Positions 23,824 through 32,548 of a DNA stretch of 32,548 nucleotides are shown here, piece by piece. Source of the DNA: an uncultured Chitinophagaceae bacterium. GTDB lineage: Bacteria; Bacteroidota; Bacteroidia; Chitinophagales; Chitinophagaceae. The translations under genes and the position numbers were made by a program. Below the pieces are notes generated by a model, which was given only the letters and a program-made list of their open reading frames with translations, did not search any database and was not told where the DNA came from. Where the stretch lies: the NCBI GenBank assembly GCA_903883945.1, contig CAISCV010000219.1, forward strand, positions 1 through 32,548. The letters run 5' to 3'. The stretch's first letter is position 1; each line of letters starts with the position of its first letter.

Positions 23824-26316
23824 ATGGTAAAGAAAATTACATCTTTATGCGTTCTGCTGGTTACAGCTTTATCAGGATTCGCCACCAATTACTATTCGTC
23901 GCCTTCCGGAGGTAATTTTACTGATCCAATCTGGTCTACTGATTCTGTCGGACCATTTAACGTATCAGGTACTACAATACTCTATTCTGATAATTTAGTG
24001 GTACAAGGCAGGGTTACGCTTGATTATTCTATAGATTCCCTTTACGCCAAAAACCTCACAATTAAAAAAGGTGCTACTGTAACAACAATTCATGGTGCAA
24101 CTTTTTATGGGGATATTATTATTGAAAAAGGGGGGATTTTATTTTTGGGTCCTACGGGAGGCAGTACTGGTTTTGTCAGTGCAAAAGACATCTACATCAA
24201 ATCTGGTGGTAAAATTTGGGGTAACGACCCAGTAAATGCAAGTGCTACTAATATAAAAACTATTCGAATTTGGGGTTCTATACTTGAATGCAATGGCACT
24301 ATCGGGGACGGTGCAAACAATGATGCCTTGATGATAGAGGCAGAGGGTAGCAACGTAACTATTAGTGGTAAAGGGCAAATTGATGTATGTAGGTTGCGTA
24401 ATAGTGCTTTATCAAAGGCATACACCAACCTTACTATTGATGCAGATATAAATTGTAGGCTTGGTACAACTTGCATATATAATTTCTTAAATAAAAGCTC
24501 GTTCAACATAATTATCAATCAAGGAAGAACCGTAAAGTGCATACCTATTACCAACCCTAACCTTTATCCAGGTACTGAAGGAAGCGTAAGCTTAAATGGT
24601 AGTACAGGGGGTAGTAAAAGACGGATGGATACATACACTATCAATGGCACATTGGAATGCGAATACCTAGTATTAAAAGCGACAACAACCAATGCGACAG
24701 ACACTTTCAACGTTGTTGTTGGTGGCACAGGTATCCTTAAAGTAAATAACCAACTAATTGGTAACGCAGGGGTAACAACTACAACAACTGCAAATTTACA
24801 GTTAATGGATAGTGCAACCCTCATTCTAAATGGCAGTCAACCAACAACTGGGATTGATGCTACTGGTGCTTCAAATAAATTCATAATAGCACCAACAGCA
24901 ACTATTGCTTATTCAGGGGATGTACAAAATATAGAAAATGGGTTTGGTAATTATGGTAACTTGTTAATAGGTGGAACGGGAAACAAAAGTTTGACTGGCA
25001 ATACAAGCATTGCTTCTAACTTAACTATTTTAAATGGTTCTACACTCGATGCTTCAAGCAACAATTACAACATAAACATTGGTGGCAATTGGACTGATAG
25101 CAATACAACTTCTGGTTTCTTGAGTGAAAATGGTAGTGTCAATTTCAATGGTGCATCTTCACAATCAATAAATACTAACAGCCAAGCAACGTTTTATAAC
25201 TTAACAATTGTGAATGGCAATTCCCTAACAGCAAATAACAACTTGTTAGTCAGCAATAACTTGTCACTTACCTCAGGAATCCTTTCTTTGAATAATGGCA
25301 GCCAAGTCAAAGTATCTAATACTGCTTCAAATGCAATATTTGGAGGCAATGCCAATAATTATATAGATGGAAAATTAGTTTGGTCGGTTGCAAAAGGAAT
25401 CAATAATTATAATTTTCCAGTGGGCAATGGAGGTATCTATGCAAATGCTGCAATCACCTCTCCCTCTGTTGCAACCGATATAGCAGTTCAATATTTTAAT
25501 GGTAGCTATACTAATACTACTTCCTCACTTCCTTTTCATGTAAGTACAGTTGAATATTGGCAAATAGGTAGTTCAATTAATACGGCTTCTGCAAATGTTA
25601 CCCTCAACTATTTTAATGGCAAAAGAAGCGGCATTATTAACCCATCAAATCTAGTATTGGCTGGGTTCAATGTTGGGAATTGGAACAATTTGGGGCAGGT
25701 ATCCTATACAGGTAATAACGATTCAGGTTCTGTAACCGGTTCAACAACCAATTGGGGAGCTTTTACATTTGGAAGTACTTCTGCTTCTAATCCTTTACCA
25801 GTCAAGCTTGTTTCGTTTAATGGTAATAAAAACAACCAAGGTGTTCTGTTGGAGTGGAAGACAACCTCTGAAAAAAACACAAAGTTGTTCGTGATTGAAA
25901 GCAGTCTAGATGGCAATCAATTTAATGTATTAGATAATATTTTGGCAAAAGATGCCGCAGCCAGTTTTAATTACACTTACCTTGATAAAACTAATTATAA
26001 AGTAGATAATCTATACTATCGTTTGAAAATTGTTGATGATAATGGGGCTTTCCAATTTTCTAATATCATCAAGATAGCATTGAATAATACTCAATACATC
26101 CAATTCAAATATTACAACAACTTCATACATTTAAAATTACCTGAAAACAATACTCAAAACTTAGCTACGATATTCAATGCAATTGGTGAAAGGGTTTTCC
26201 AAACTAAATTGATTGGAAACAACACGACAATAACTACCAATCATTTAGCCGATGGGGTTTATTTTTTACAAGTACGTTCTGGCAATCAACTAACTTCTTA
26301 TCAATTTAAAAAATAA
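23824..26316 (+). CDS. Large secreted T9SS-cargo protein (paralogue of the next gene)
   Basis: An 830-residue protein with a signal peptide (about 1-21). The N-terminal module begins with YYSSPSGGNF...IWSTDSVGPF (about 23-45), shared with the next protein. A long region of repetitive short beta strands rich in N, G, T and S (about 50-480) suggests a beta-helix or adhesin-like solenoid. An FN3-like pre-sorting domain (about 660-755, LPVKLVSFNGNKNNQGVLLE) is common before T9SS tails, and a C-terminal sorting-like domain (about 760-830, NAIGERVFQTKLI...ADGVYFLQVRSG) follows. No catalytic motif is recognised. It lies in the susCD operon, 18 nt after the GDPD, so it may bind or display the substrate at the surface. 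Confidence 0.85.
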   Translation: MVKKITSLCVLLVTALSGFATNYYSSPSGGNFTDPIWSTDSVGPFNVSGTTILYSDNLVVQGRVTLDYSIDSLYAKNLTIKKGATVTTIHGATFYGDIIIEKGGILFLGPTGGSTGFVSAKDIYIKSGGKIWGNDPVNASATNIKTIRIWGSILECNGTIGDGANNDALMIEAEGSNVTISGKGQIDVCRLRNSALSKAYTNLTIDADINCRLGTTCIYNFLNKSSFNIIINQGRTVKCIPITNPNLYPGTEGSVSLNGSTGGSKRRMDTYTINGTLECEYLVLKATTTNATDTFNVVVGGTGILKVNNQLIGNAGVTTTTTANLQLMDSATLILNGSQPTTGIDATGASNKFIIAPTATIAYSGDVQNIENGFGNYGNLLIGGTGNKSLTGNTSIASNLTILNGSTLDASSNNYNINIGGNWTDSNTTSGFLSENGSVNFNGASSQSINTNSQATFYNLTIVNGNSLTANNNLLVSNNLSLTSGILSLNNGSQVKVSNTASNAIFGGNANNYIDGKLVWSVAKGINNYNFPVGNGGIYANAAITSPSVATDIAVQYFNGSYTNTTSSLPFHVSTVEYWQIGSSINTASANVTLNYFNGKRSGIINPSNLVLAGFNVGNWNNLGQVSYTGNNDSGSVTGSTTNWGAFTFGSTSASNPLPVKLVSFNGNKNNQGVLLEWKTTSEKNTKLFVIESSLDGNQFNVLDNILAKDAAASFNYTYLDKTNYKVDNLYYRLKIVDDNGAFQFSNIIKIALNNTQYIQFKYYNNFIHLKLPENNTQNLATIFNAIGERVFQTKLIGNNTTITTNHLADGVYFLQVRSGNQLTSYQFKK

Positions 26317-26320
26317 AAAA

Positions 26321-29300
26321 ATGAAAAAGGTACTTTCTATTTGTTGGGTCATTATTATGATCCTTTACTCAAACTTAAGTAGTGCAACTACTTATTATTC
26401 AAACACCACTGGCGGGAATTTCTCTGCTGCAATTTGGTCAACTAATCAAGCTGGTCCTTTCACTACTACTGGTGCGACAATAACAAGTAGTGATGACATC
26501 ATCATCCAAAGTTCTGGTTATGTGGTTTTAGATGAACCAACCGGCTACACCTATTGCCGAAATATTACTGTGGGTATTAGTTCCACTCAAAAAGGCTTTT
26601 TGAATGCAAAGGGTACAAATATCACTTACATCTTTAATGGGGATATAACCATTGTAAGTGGTAGTGGTTTTAAAACAAATGCAAAAAACTGTATAATTAC
26701 TTGTAATAACTTAACCGTAAACTCAGGTGCTACACTTACTGCAAGTTATACCACCGTATCGTCTGGTGGGGCATTTGTTTTTTTCAATATTCTCGGTGGC
26801 ACAGTTACAAATAATGGTTCAATTGGTGCTTATACTGTAGCAAATGGTGGTGGTAACTGCGATGTAATCGGATTTCAGCCCGATGGAATCAATGCTAGCA
26901 CACCGGGTAATGTGACCTTTACAGGTACTGGAACTTGGAACATTGCAGGGATTCAAAAAGGGACTAACAATTCTACTACTACCAATTTAACAATAGATGC
27001 TAACATCAATATTGGGTATGGGGCAGCAGGTCTTATAAATGCTAAATCAAATACTACTTTCAATGTAACTGTTAATTCTGGGAAGACAGTTTTGTTAGCA
27101 ACAGGATATTACCCAACAACAGGAACAGCAGATTTTGGATTAAATGGTGGAACAGGCGGTACGGGCAATAGACAGCAAGGTATTTACACTATAAATGGTA
27201 CTTTGCAATGTCAAAACTTATATATAGCCGCCAATAATACTAATTGTTTGAGTACTGATACTTATAAAACGATTATTGGCACAACTGGAAAAATTATCGT
27301 TGGGGCAAGTGGTACATTGACAAATGGAACAGTTTATGGCAACAATGCAACAACATTTGCAGGTTCAGGTATTGGACAATTACAAATAATGAGTGGAGGG
27401 TTGTTACAAATTTATGGTCAGACTGCAACAAGCCTTATCAGCAGTTCTACCTCGAAGAACGTTTGGAACTTTGATAATAACTCAACAGTAGAATACGCAG
27501 CTACTGGTAGTGTTGGGACACCTTCAAATGGCAACCAAACTATTGAGAATAATTTTGGTGCTTATGGCAACTTGAAACTCTCTTTTACGGCGGGTACAAA
27601 AACTATTGCCGCAACAGGCTTGCAAACAATCAATGGGAATTTGACCGTTACTTCAAATATGGTAGTAACTGCAACAAATGGATTGGCTGTTGCAGGTTCA
27701 GTTTCAAACAATGGAATTATCAATGGTGCATTAACACTAAATGGTACATCGTCACAAGCTATTAGTGGAACTGGAACCATAGCAAGTCTAACTCTTAATA
27801 ATAGTACTGGGGCTACCATGTCTGGCGCCACTCAAACCATTTCAAGTGCGTTAACATTATCTAATGGAATCCTTACACTGGGTACAGGCAACCTTTCTGC
27901 TGGTTCTATAAGTGGGGGGAGTACCAGCTATATAGATGCAAGCGGCGCGGGGTATATTACTCTTAATGCTGTAGGCAGCACCCAAAGCTTGCTCCCAATT
28001 GGTATTGCAGCTTCTGGTTATTATGCGCCATTAACCTTTACCAATACTACCAATACCCCAAACATAACAGTAGGCTTACAAGGGGCTATTACAAACACCC
28101 CAGCTAATCCCAGCAATGTGGTAAACCTACAATGGTCTATTTTATCTAATACCTCTTCCAGTTCTGATGTTAGTTTTCAATACGCAACGGCAAACCAAGC
28201 CAGTGGATATTCCAGTACAGGGGCTGTGTTGGCTACCTATGCAAGCAATGCCTATTCAGAATCTCCTTTAGGTGTAGTAAGCAGTGGGGGCAGCCCATTT
28301 ACCATTTCAAAAACGGCTTTATCACTCCCTACTTCTGCTGCCAGCCTCTACGCAATTGGCAATCCATATGCATTTGTAAACACTTCTGTAGGTGTTCCTA
28401 CCATTGGCACAGCTATGGCGTCTGGTGTTGCTCAGGCTTCTGTAGCATTTACCCCTCCTGCAGTTGCGGGTAGCTTTCCAATTACCAGTTATACGGTTAC
28501 CTCAACTCCAGGAAGTTTTACCGCAACCGGAGCTTCAAGCCCTTTAACTGTGAGTGGGCTTACTGGTGGAACTAGCTATACATTTACGGTAACAGCCACC
28601 AATAGCCAAAGCCAAACAAGTGTGGCAAGTGCAGCATCAAACACAATAATTGCCTATACTGCGCCTGCTGCACCTACAGGGGTTGTAGCAGCTGATGGTG
28701 ATGCACAAGCAACTATATCATTCACCGCGCCTAATAGCAATGATGGTGCTGCAATTGCCAGCTATACCGTTACTGCAAATCCTGGTGCTATCACCGCAAC
28801 AGGAAGCACTAGCCCCATTACAGTAACTGGTTTAAACAATGGAATCAGTTATACATTTACGGTTACTGCTACCAATAGCCACAGCCTAACTGGGGCTTCA
28901 AGTACTGCATCATCTGCTGTTATCCCATCTGGATCAACCACTTGGAACGGTACTGCTTGGAGCAATGGTTTGCCATCTGCGGCAGCAAATGTTGAGATTG
29001 CTGGAAATTTAACATACGCACAATGGGGACCAGCTACTTCGGTAGTTAAACTTATAGTAGACAATGGGGCAACCTTTGCTAATACTGGAAATATAACCAT
29101 CACAGGTTCTTCTTTTGTAAATAATGGGACAATTAGCGGCGGTACAATCAATATGGTGGGTTCTGCTGCCCAAACAATTAGCGGTACAGGCTTGGTAAGT
29201 AGTTTAACCATTAACAATACTAATGGCGTGAGTATAAGCAACGGTTCCAACAATTTAGGCATTACAGGTGTGTTAACTTTACAGAAAGGAACATTTACAA

Positions 29301-31222
29301 CCAATGGAAACCTTACAATGAAGTCCCTTAGTATTGTAAATACTGGAATATTGGCTCCAATTGATGGCACAATCAACACAGGTAGTATCACTGGCAACGT
29401 AACCATTGAGCGTTATATCCCCAAAGGATATCGTGCTTACAGGGATTTGTGTGTTGGCGGCGTCTATAACACAAGCAACACAATGTTTAACACCTGGCAA
29501 GAAAGCGGTAGCTATAGTAATAACGGATATGGCATTTTTGTTACAGGTGGCTCGGCTGATAATACCCATACTAGCAATTATATTGACCCAACCACTGGTT
29601 TAGACCACACAAAGACCGGGTATGCATCTGCCTATTATTACAATGGCGCTTGGAATACAATTACAAATACTAAAAATGTTTCTATGAACCCCTATCAAAG
29701 CTTTAGAGTATTAATAAGGGGGGACAGAAGCTTCGATTTATATACAACACCAATACATGCCGTTGGGAGTAATAACAATATTTTGTTGATGGTAAATGCT
29801 ACCACTTTACGAGCCACAGGTGGTTTGATTTATGGTACAGTTACCTATTCTGCTACTGGAATAACCAACAACATTACTGGGTCAACTTATAATTCAATAA
29901 GCTATGCTTTAAGTAATGGCAAAAATAGTTATAGCTATATAGCCAATCCTTATGCCTGTCCCATTGACTTTCATAATATCTATTCAAATGGTCACATTAC
30001 AAATATGGTAGATGGTTATTGGTATTTAGATCCAACCATTGGTGCTACTGGTAAATATGTAGCTTACAATGCAATAGCCAACACAAACAATACTGGTGCA
30101 ACCTATGGAAATTTTATTCAGCCAGGTCAAGGCTTTTTGGTGTGTAATTACAATAGCAGTTCGCCTACACTAAAAATAACTGAAGTAGATAAATCAACAC
30201 TATCTACTTCGTTGACTTCGGTTTTTGGAACAGCAACTCCAAGCAGTAAAATAGTGACTATGCTTCTCTCAGGCGCAAACTCTACAAGGTTAGATGCAGC
30301 AGTAGCAGTATTTGGTAACAGTTTTAGTAATGGGTTAGGGCTTGAGGATTCTAGGAAACTAACTAGTGGTAATGAAAATCTCTCCATTAAAGTTGATACA
30401 GATTACCTAAGCATAGATGGGAGGTTACCAGCATTAGCTTCCGATTCACTGTCGTTGGTTTTAGGTGAGTTGAACAATACACAGTACTTACTTAAGGTCG
30501 ATGCGTCGAATTATCAAAGCAATGGATTGTTACCTTACTTATTGGATAACTACAAACAGATAACAACTCCACTTAACGGTATCGACACTTTCGCTTTCAC
30601 AGTTGATACTTCAATTGCTTCGAGCTATACAAATAGATTCAAAATAATTTTTAAGCCTAATACTTTGCCAGTAAATAGCATTGTTGCTAGTGCTACACTA
30701 AACAGCAAAGTAGCCAAAATTACTTGGAATACAGTAGGAGAAAAGAATGTTTCTTATTATCAAGTAGAAAAATCTTCTGATGCGAAAACGTTCGAAGCAA
30801 TAGAAAAAACTACTGCTAAGAATAATGCAACAGCTAGTTATGCTGCTGCTGATAATATTACAAGTACTTCTTTTTACCGTATCAAAGCAGTAAGTACAAC
30901 TGGCAGTTTTACTTATAGTAATGTTGTTAAATTATCAATTGAAAATTATCAATCATCAATTAGACTTTATCCTAATCCATTAAATGTTAAAACATTAAAT
31001 GTTACTATGGAGAATGTAGTTGCTGGAAAATACACTATCAGCCTGTATAATGTCTTAGGAGAGAAAGTGGTGAGTGAGCAAGCTATCAGCCACGAAGGTG
31101 GTAATGGAACTTATGTTATCACGATCAAAAATACGTTGGCAGCAGGTATTTATTCGGTAATTGTTCGTGATGCATCAAACAATAAAATGATTCATCAAAC
31201 AAAAATTTCAGTTCAACCATAA
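26321..31222 (+). CDS. Giant secreted T9SS-cargo protein with FN3 repeats
   Basis: A 1633-residue protein with a signal peptide (about 1-22) and the N-terminal module YYSNTTGGNF...IWSTNQAGPF shared with the previous gene. A long N/G/T/S-rich beta-solenoid-like region follows, then two fibronectin type III domains (about 690-780 and 785-868) that are similar even at the DNA level. A second solenoid-like stretch and a C-terminal half typical of large Bacteroidota surface proteins come next. An FN3-like pre-sorting domain (about 1450-1540) leads to a T9SS type A sorting domain (about 1550-1633, SIRLYPNPLNVKTLNV). It begins 4 nt after the previous stop. It is probably a surface adhesin or ligand-display protein; no enzyme motif is seen. 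Confidence 0.88.
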   Translation: MKKVLSICWVIIMILYSNLSSATTYYSNTTGGNFSAAIWSTNQAGPFTTTGATITSSDDIIIQSSGYVVLDEPTGYTYCRNITVGISSTQKGFLNAKGTNITYIFNGDITIVSGSGFKTNAKNCIITCNNLTVNSGATLTASYTTVSSGGAFVFFNILGGTVTNNGSIGAYTVANGGGNCDVIGFQPDGINASTPGNVTFTGTGTWNIAGIQKGTNNSTTTNLTIDANINIGYGAAGLINAKSNTTFNVTVNSGKTVLLATGYYPTTGTADFGLNGGTGGTGNRQQGIYTINGTLQCQNLYIAANNTNCLSTDTYKTIIGTTGKIIVGASGTLTNGTVYGNNATTFAGSGIGQLQIMSGGLLQIYGQTATSLISSSTSKNVWNFDNNSTVEYAATGSVGTPSNGNQTIENNFGAYGNLKLSFTAGTKTIAATGLQTINGNLTVTSNMVVTATNGLAVAGSVSNNGIINGALTLNGTSSQAISGTGTIASLTLNNSTGATMSGATQTISSALTLSNGILTLGTGNLSAGSISGGSTSYIDASGAGYITLNAVGSTQSLLPIGIAASGYYAPLTFTNTTNTPNITVGLQGAITNTPANPSNVVNLQWSILSNTSSSSDVSFQYATANQASGYSSTGAVLATYASNAYSESPLGVVSSGGSPFTISKTALSLPTSAASLYAIGNPYAFVNTSVGVPTIGTAMASGVAQASVAFTPPAVAGSFPITSYTVTSTPGSFTATGASSPLTVSGLTGGTSYTFTVTATNSQSQTSVASAASNTIIAYTAPAAPTGVVAADGDAQATISFTAPNSNDGAAIASYTVTANPGAITATGSTSPITVTGLNNGISYTFTVTATNSHSLTGASSTASSAVIPSGSTTWNGTAWSNGLPSAAANVEIAGNLTYAQWGPATSVVKLIVDNGATFANTGNITITGSSFVNNGTISGGTINMVGSAAQTISGTGLVSSLTINNTNGVSISNGSNNLGITGVLTLQKGTFTTNGNLTMKSLSIVNTGILAPIDGTINTGSITGNVTIERYIPKGYRAYRDLCVGGVYNTSNTMFNTWQESGSYSNNGYGIFVTGGSADNTHTSNYIDPTTGLDHTKTGYASAYYYNGAWNTITNTKNVSMNPYQSFRVLIRGDRSFDLYTTPIHAVGSNNNILLMVNATTLRATGGLIYGTVTYSATGITNNITGSTYNSISYALSNGKNSYSYIANPYACPIDFHNIYSNGHITNMVDGYWYLDPTIGATGKYVAYNAIANTNNTGATYGNFIQPGQGFLVCNYNSSSPTLKITEVDKSTLSTSLTSVFGTATPSSKIVTMLLSGANSTRLDAAVAVFGNSFSNGLGLEDSRKLTSGNENLSIKVDTDYLSIDGRLPALASDSLSLVLGELNNTQYLLKVDASNYQSNGLLPYLLDNYKQITTPLNGIDTFAFTVDTSIASSYTNRFKIIFKPNTLPVNSIVASATLNSKVAKITWNTVGEKNVSYYQVEKSSDAKTFEAIEKTTAKNNATASYAAADNITSTSFYRIKAVSTTGSFTYSNVVKLSIENYQSSIRLYPNPLNVKTLNVTMENVVAGKYTISLYNVLGEKVVSEQAISHEGGNGTYVITIKNTLAAGIYSVIVRDASNNKMIHQTKISVQP

Positions 31223-31232
31223 TTAAATAGTA

Positions 31233-31270
31233 AACAAGTGTTGTCTTTATTGGCAACACTTGTTCTTATT
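31233..31270 (+). terminator. Intrinsic terminator ending the susCD operon
   Basis: AACAAGTGTTG (31233-31243) and CAACACTTGTT (31254-31264) form a perfect 11-bp stem with a 10-nt loop, followed by CTTATTTTA. It begins 10 nt after the last T9SS gene. Confidence 0.85.
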
Positions 31271-31300
31271 TTACATTAATTAAATAATAAAACAAACGTA

Positions 31301-31564
31301 ATGCAACAGATTATAAAAAAGATTAAAGTAGTTCTCTTGATTGTTGTAGTGGGAGTATTTTTCACTTCAACTCAATCAAATGCCCAAAGTCCAGCTGATG
31401 ATCCAGGTATTGGTGGTCCAGGTAGCCCAAGTGTTGGTGTTGGTGCAGATGGTGGCCCCGTTGTTCCTTTAGACAGAAATTTAAGCATCATGCTCATTGC
31501 TGCTGGTATTGCTTATGGATATAAAAAAATTAGACAACAACAGCTTTTAGGTCTTTCAAGATAA
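31301..31564 (+). CDS. Small secreted protein with PID-CTERM-like C-terminus
   Basis: An 87-residue protein with a Sec signal peptide (about 1-29, ending SNAQ). A glycine/proline/aspartate-rich linker (about 30-52, DDPGIGGPGSPSVGVGADGG) leads to the C-terminal segment PVVPLDRNLSIMLIAAGIAY followed by GYKKIRQQQ. The tail (short Pro-Leu/Ile-Asp motif, hydrophobic stretch, basic end) resembles the PID-CTERM-type tails of short Bacteroidota proteins, recognised from memory. It is probably membrane-associated or processed at the tail; function unknown. It lies just after the terminator of the susCD operon, so it is a separate unit, and the following HTH-like gene starts 3 nt after its stop if the TTG start is used. 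Confidence 0.75.
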   Translation: MQQIIKKIKVVLLIVVVGVFFTSTQSNAQSPADDPGIGGPGSPSVGVGADGGPVVPLDRNLSIMLIAAGIAYGYKKIRQQQLLGLSR

Positions 31565-31567
31565 CTT

Positions 31568-31999
31568 TTGATTAACCCTGAACTTGATGTTGTTGAATCT
31601 TTTGTTTTAACAGTTATAAAGATGGAAAGGAAATTAAATGCTAATCTGGAATATGAAGAAATACTAGCAGACATTGAAAAATTAAGGTTAGCTAATCCTG
31701 TCAAGAATTTGTCAGAAATGCTAGGGTACAAGCCAAGTAATGTGTCAATTTTTTTGAACAGAAAAAGGAGGCCTTCAAAAAAATTTATCATTAAATTTTA
31801 TGAGGTCTTTGGAAAGGCACTACATAATATTGAAAAAGCAACAAATAGCAATTCCTCTCAAAATGCCATTCTTTATATGGAGTGTATTAAGCGGGACAAG
31901 AAAATTGAAGAATTGGAAATGTCTTTAAAATGGTTAATGGGTGGTAATGCGAATCATATCGAGAATCATAGACTGCGAAATGCTGTTCAAACATCCTAA
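31568..31999 (+). CDS. Small helix-turn-helix-like protein
   Basis: A protein of up to 143 residues whose middle resembles an XRE-like HTH (about 53-90: NLSEMLGYKPSNVSIFLNRK then RRPSKKFIIKFYEVFG). The C-terminal part is a charged helix (IKRDKKIEELEMSLKWLM), possibly a short coiled coil. The start is uncertain: TTG 31568, 3 nt after the previous stop, fits tight coupling, while ATG 31622 would give 125 residues and keep the HTH. It may regulate the small secreted protein gene it follows. The family is not recognised beyond the HTH-like pattern. Confidence 0.7.
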   Translation: MINPELDVVESFVLTVIKMERKLNANLEYEEILADIEKLRLANPVKNLSEMLGYKPSNVSIFLNRKRRPSKKFIIKFYEVFGKALHNIEKATNSNSSQNAILYMECIKRDKKIEELEMSLKWLMGGNANHIENHRLRNAVQTS

Positions 32000-32125
32000 G
32001 GTGATGATATATTCTTACGCTAAATAAAAATGATTACGTCATAGAAAGTTGAGCTATAATCTGCTCATCAAAATTTCATAGAAGGCATTTACAAGTTAAG
32101 ATACGATAGATATTTACCCCAATAT

Positions 32126-32159
32126 AAAAGTGCAGCAAGTTAATGGCTGCACTTTTTTT
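32126..32159 (+). terminator. Intrinsic terminator
   Basis: AAAAGTGCAGC (32126-32136) and GCTGCACTTTT (32146-32156) form a perfect 11-bp stem with a 9-nt loop followed by further T residues. The A-rich left arm means it could work in both directions. It lies 127 nt after the HTH-like gene. Confidence 0.85.
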
Positions 32160-32242
32160 ATTTTACTGGTTTAAAATCCTCAGTAACCTTTTTCAAAAAT
32201 TAAACTTTGTGAATTTTACATTATTCTAATTAGGGCATTCCC

Positions 32243-32501
32243 CTCTTGGTCAGGCTTTCCCTCCAATCTTTTACCCCTTTGGGATAAAAGTATTTCCGCA
32301 CCAATCCTTAATGCAAAGTAAGAAAGAAAGAAGATTTTGTGTGGCGTTGCCACCTTTCTGTTCCTGCCCTCTCCATTTTATTCTGTGGGCGGAGTGTCTT
32401 AGGTAAATAGGTTTCTCTTCGGTCGGGTTCAGCAAGCAGTCTGCCAGCCCAAGGCAGTCGGGGCAAAAACCGCTCTAGTAATACTTTGTTGCTTTTGCCC
32501 C
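32243..32501. repeat. Structured stretch with hairpins and near-direct repeats
   Basis: CTTTTACCC and GGATAAAAG form a near-perfect hairpin around 32265-32287, flanked by two similar strings, TTTCCCTCCAATC before and TTTCCGCACCAATCC after. Farther right, GGGGCAAAA (32460-32468) and TTTTGCCCC (32493-32501) are a perfect 9-bp inverted repeat with a 24-nt loop. Similar TTTCCGC-CAATCC hairpin blocks are, from memory, widespread between genes and near mobile elements in Bacteroidota; I cannot name the family. Confidence 0.4.
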
Positions 32502-32548
32502 CACTACCTTGCCCTACGGGTCAAAAAAGGCTGTCACACTTCTTGCAG

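Larger units (their letters stand above)
32000..32548. other. Gene-free region at the right edge
   Basis: No credible coding region is seen on either strand. The first 125 bp are AT-rich and featureless, then a terminator (32126-32159). From about 32227 the composition becomes more GC-rich with several hairpins and near-repeats. It may be the untranslated or control region of something that continues past the window. Confidence 0.7.

Noticed and set aside
24192-24518. A 108-codon minus-strand open frame
   Set aside because: Antisense shadow of the 830-residue T9SS gene with no recognisable motif.
28849-29406. A 185-codon minus-strand open frame
   Set aside because: It lies fully inside the 1633-residue T9SS gene, its product is a low-complexity Pro/Val/Leu-rich string as expected from the antisense of a Thr/Asn/Gly-rich gene, and it has no domain pattern.

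Overview
The window looks like Bacteroidota DNA, most plausibly a Chitinophagaceae/Sphingobacteriia-type genome. The evidence is AT-rich sequence with no obvious Shine-Dalgarno sites, promoter boxes of the TAnnTTTG type, SusC/SusD transporters, an ECF sigma/FecR pair, and several proteins with a type IX secretion (T9SS) C-terminal domain. All genes recognised here are on the + strand.

Region 1 (about 1-8660) is an integrative element. It opens with the 3' part of a tRNA-Asn gene (minus strand, 7-53), which fits an attachment site. Next come a tyrosine recombinase, an unrecognised protein, an excisionase-like HTH protein and a VirE_N-DUF3987 primase/helicase-like protein. The cargo is a compact three-gene operon (5514-8660): mobile mystery protein A (HTH regulator), mobile mystery protein B (Fic domain) and a 692-residue prokaryotic Argonaute. 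The Argonaute appears to lack catalytic residues, while the Fic active site is intact. This Argonaute-Fic-HTH arrangement is the best candidate for an undescribed defence or abortive-infection system. No relaxase or conjugation gene is visible, and no intact tRNA-Asn or second att site is seen. The true right end of the element is therefore unknown and may lie beyond the window.

Region 2 (about 8780-31230) is a nutrient-acquisition locus. An ECF sigma factor is followed by a FecR-type anti-sigma factor. Then come a glycerophosphodiester phosphodiesterase (GDPD) with a 1984-residue LamG/T9SS protein, and after a terminator SusC, SusD, a second GDPD and two large paralogous T9SS proteins. Three promoters (before fecR, before the first GDPD and before susC) share GGTATA-N12-TTCGTA with exact spacing, probably the promoter of the local ECF sigma factor. 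Two of them also share a 15-nt near-palindrome exactly 5 nt upstream of the GGTATA box, a likely second control site. The locus probably captures glycerophosphodiester-containing material at the cell surface, imports it through SusCD and cleaves it in the envelope; this function is inferred.

Region 3 (31233-32548) holds a terminator, a small secreted protein with a PID-CTERM-like tail, a small HTH-like protein, another terminator, and a gene-free, structured, more GC-rich stretch up to the window edge.
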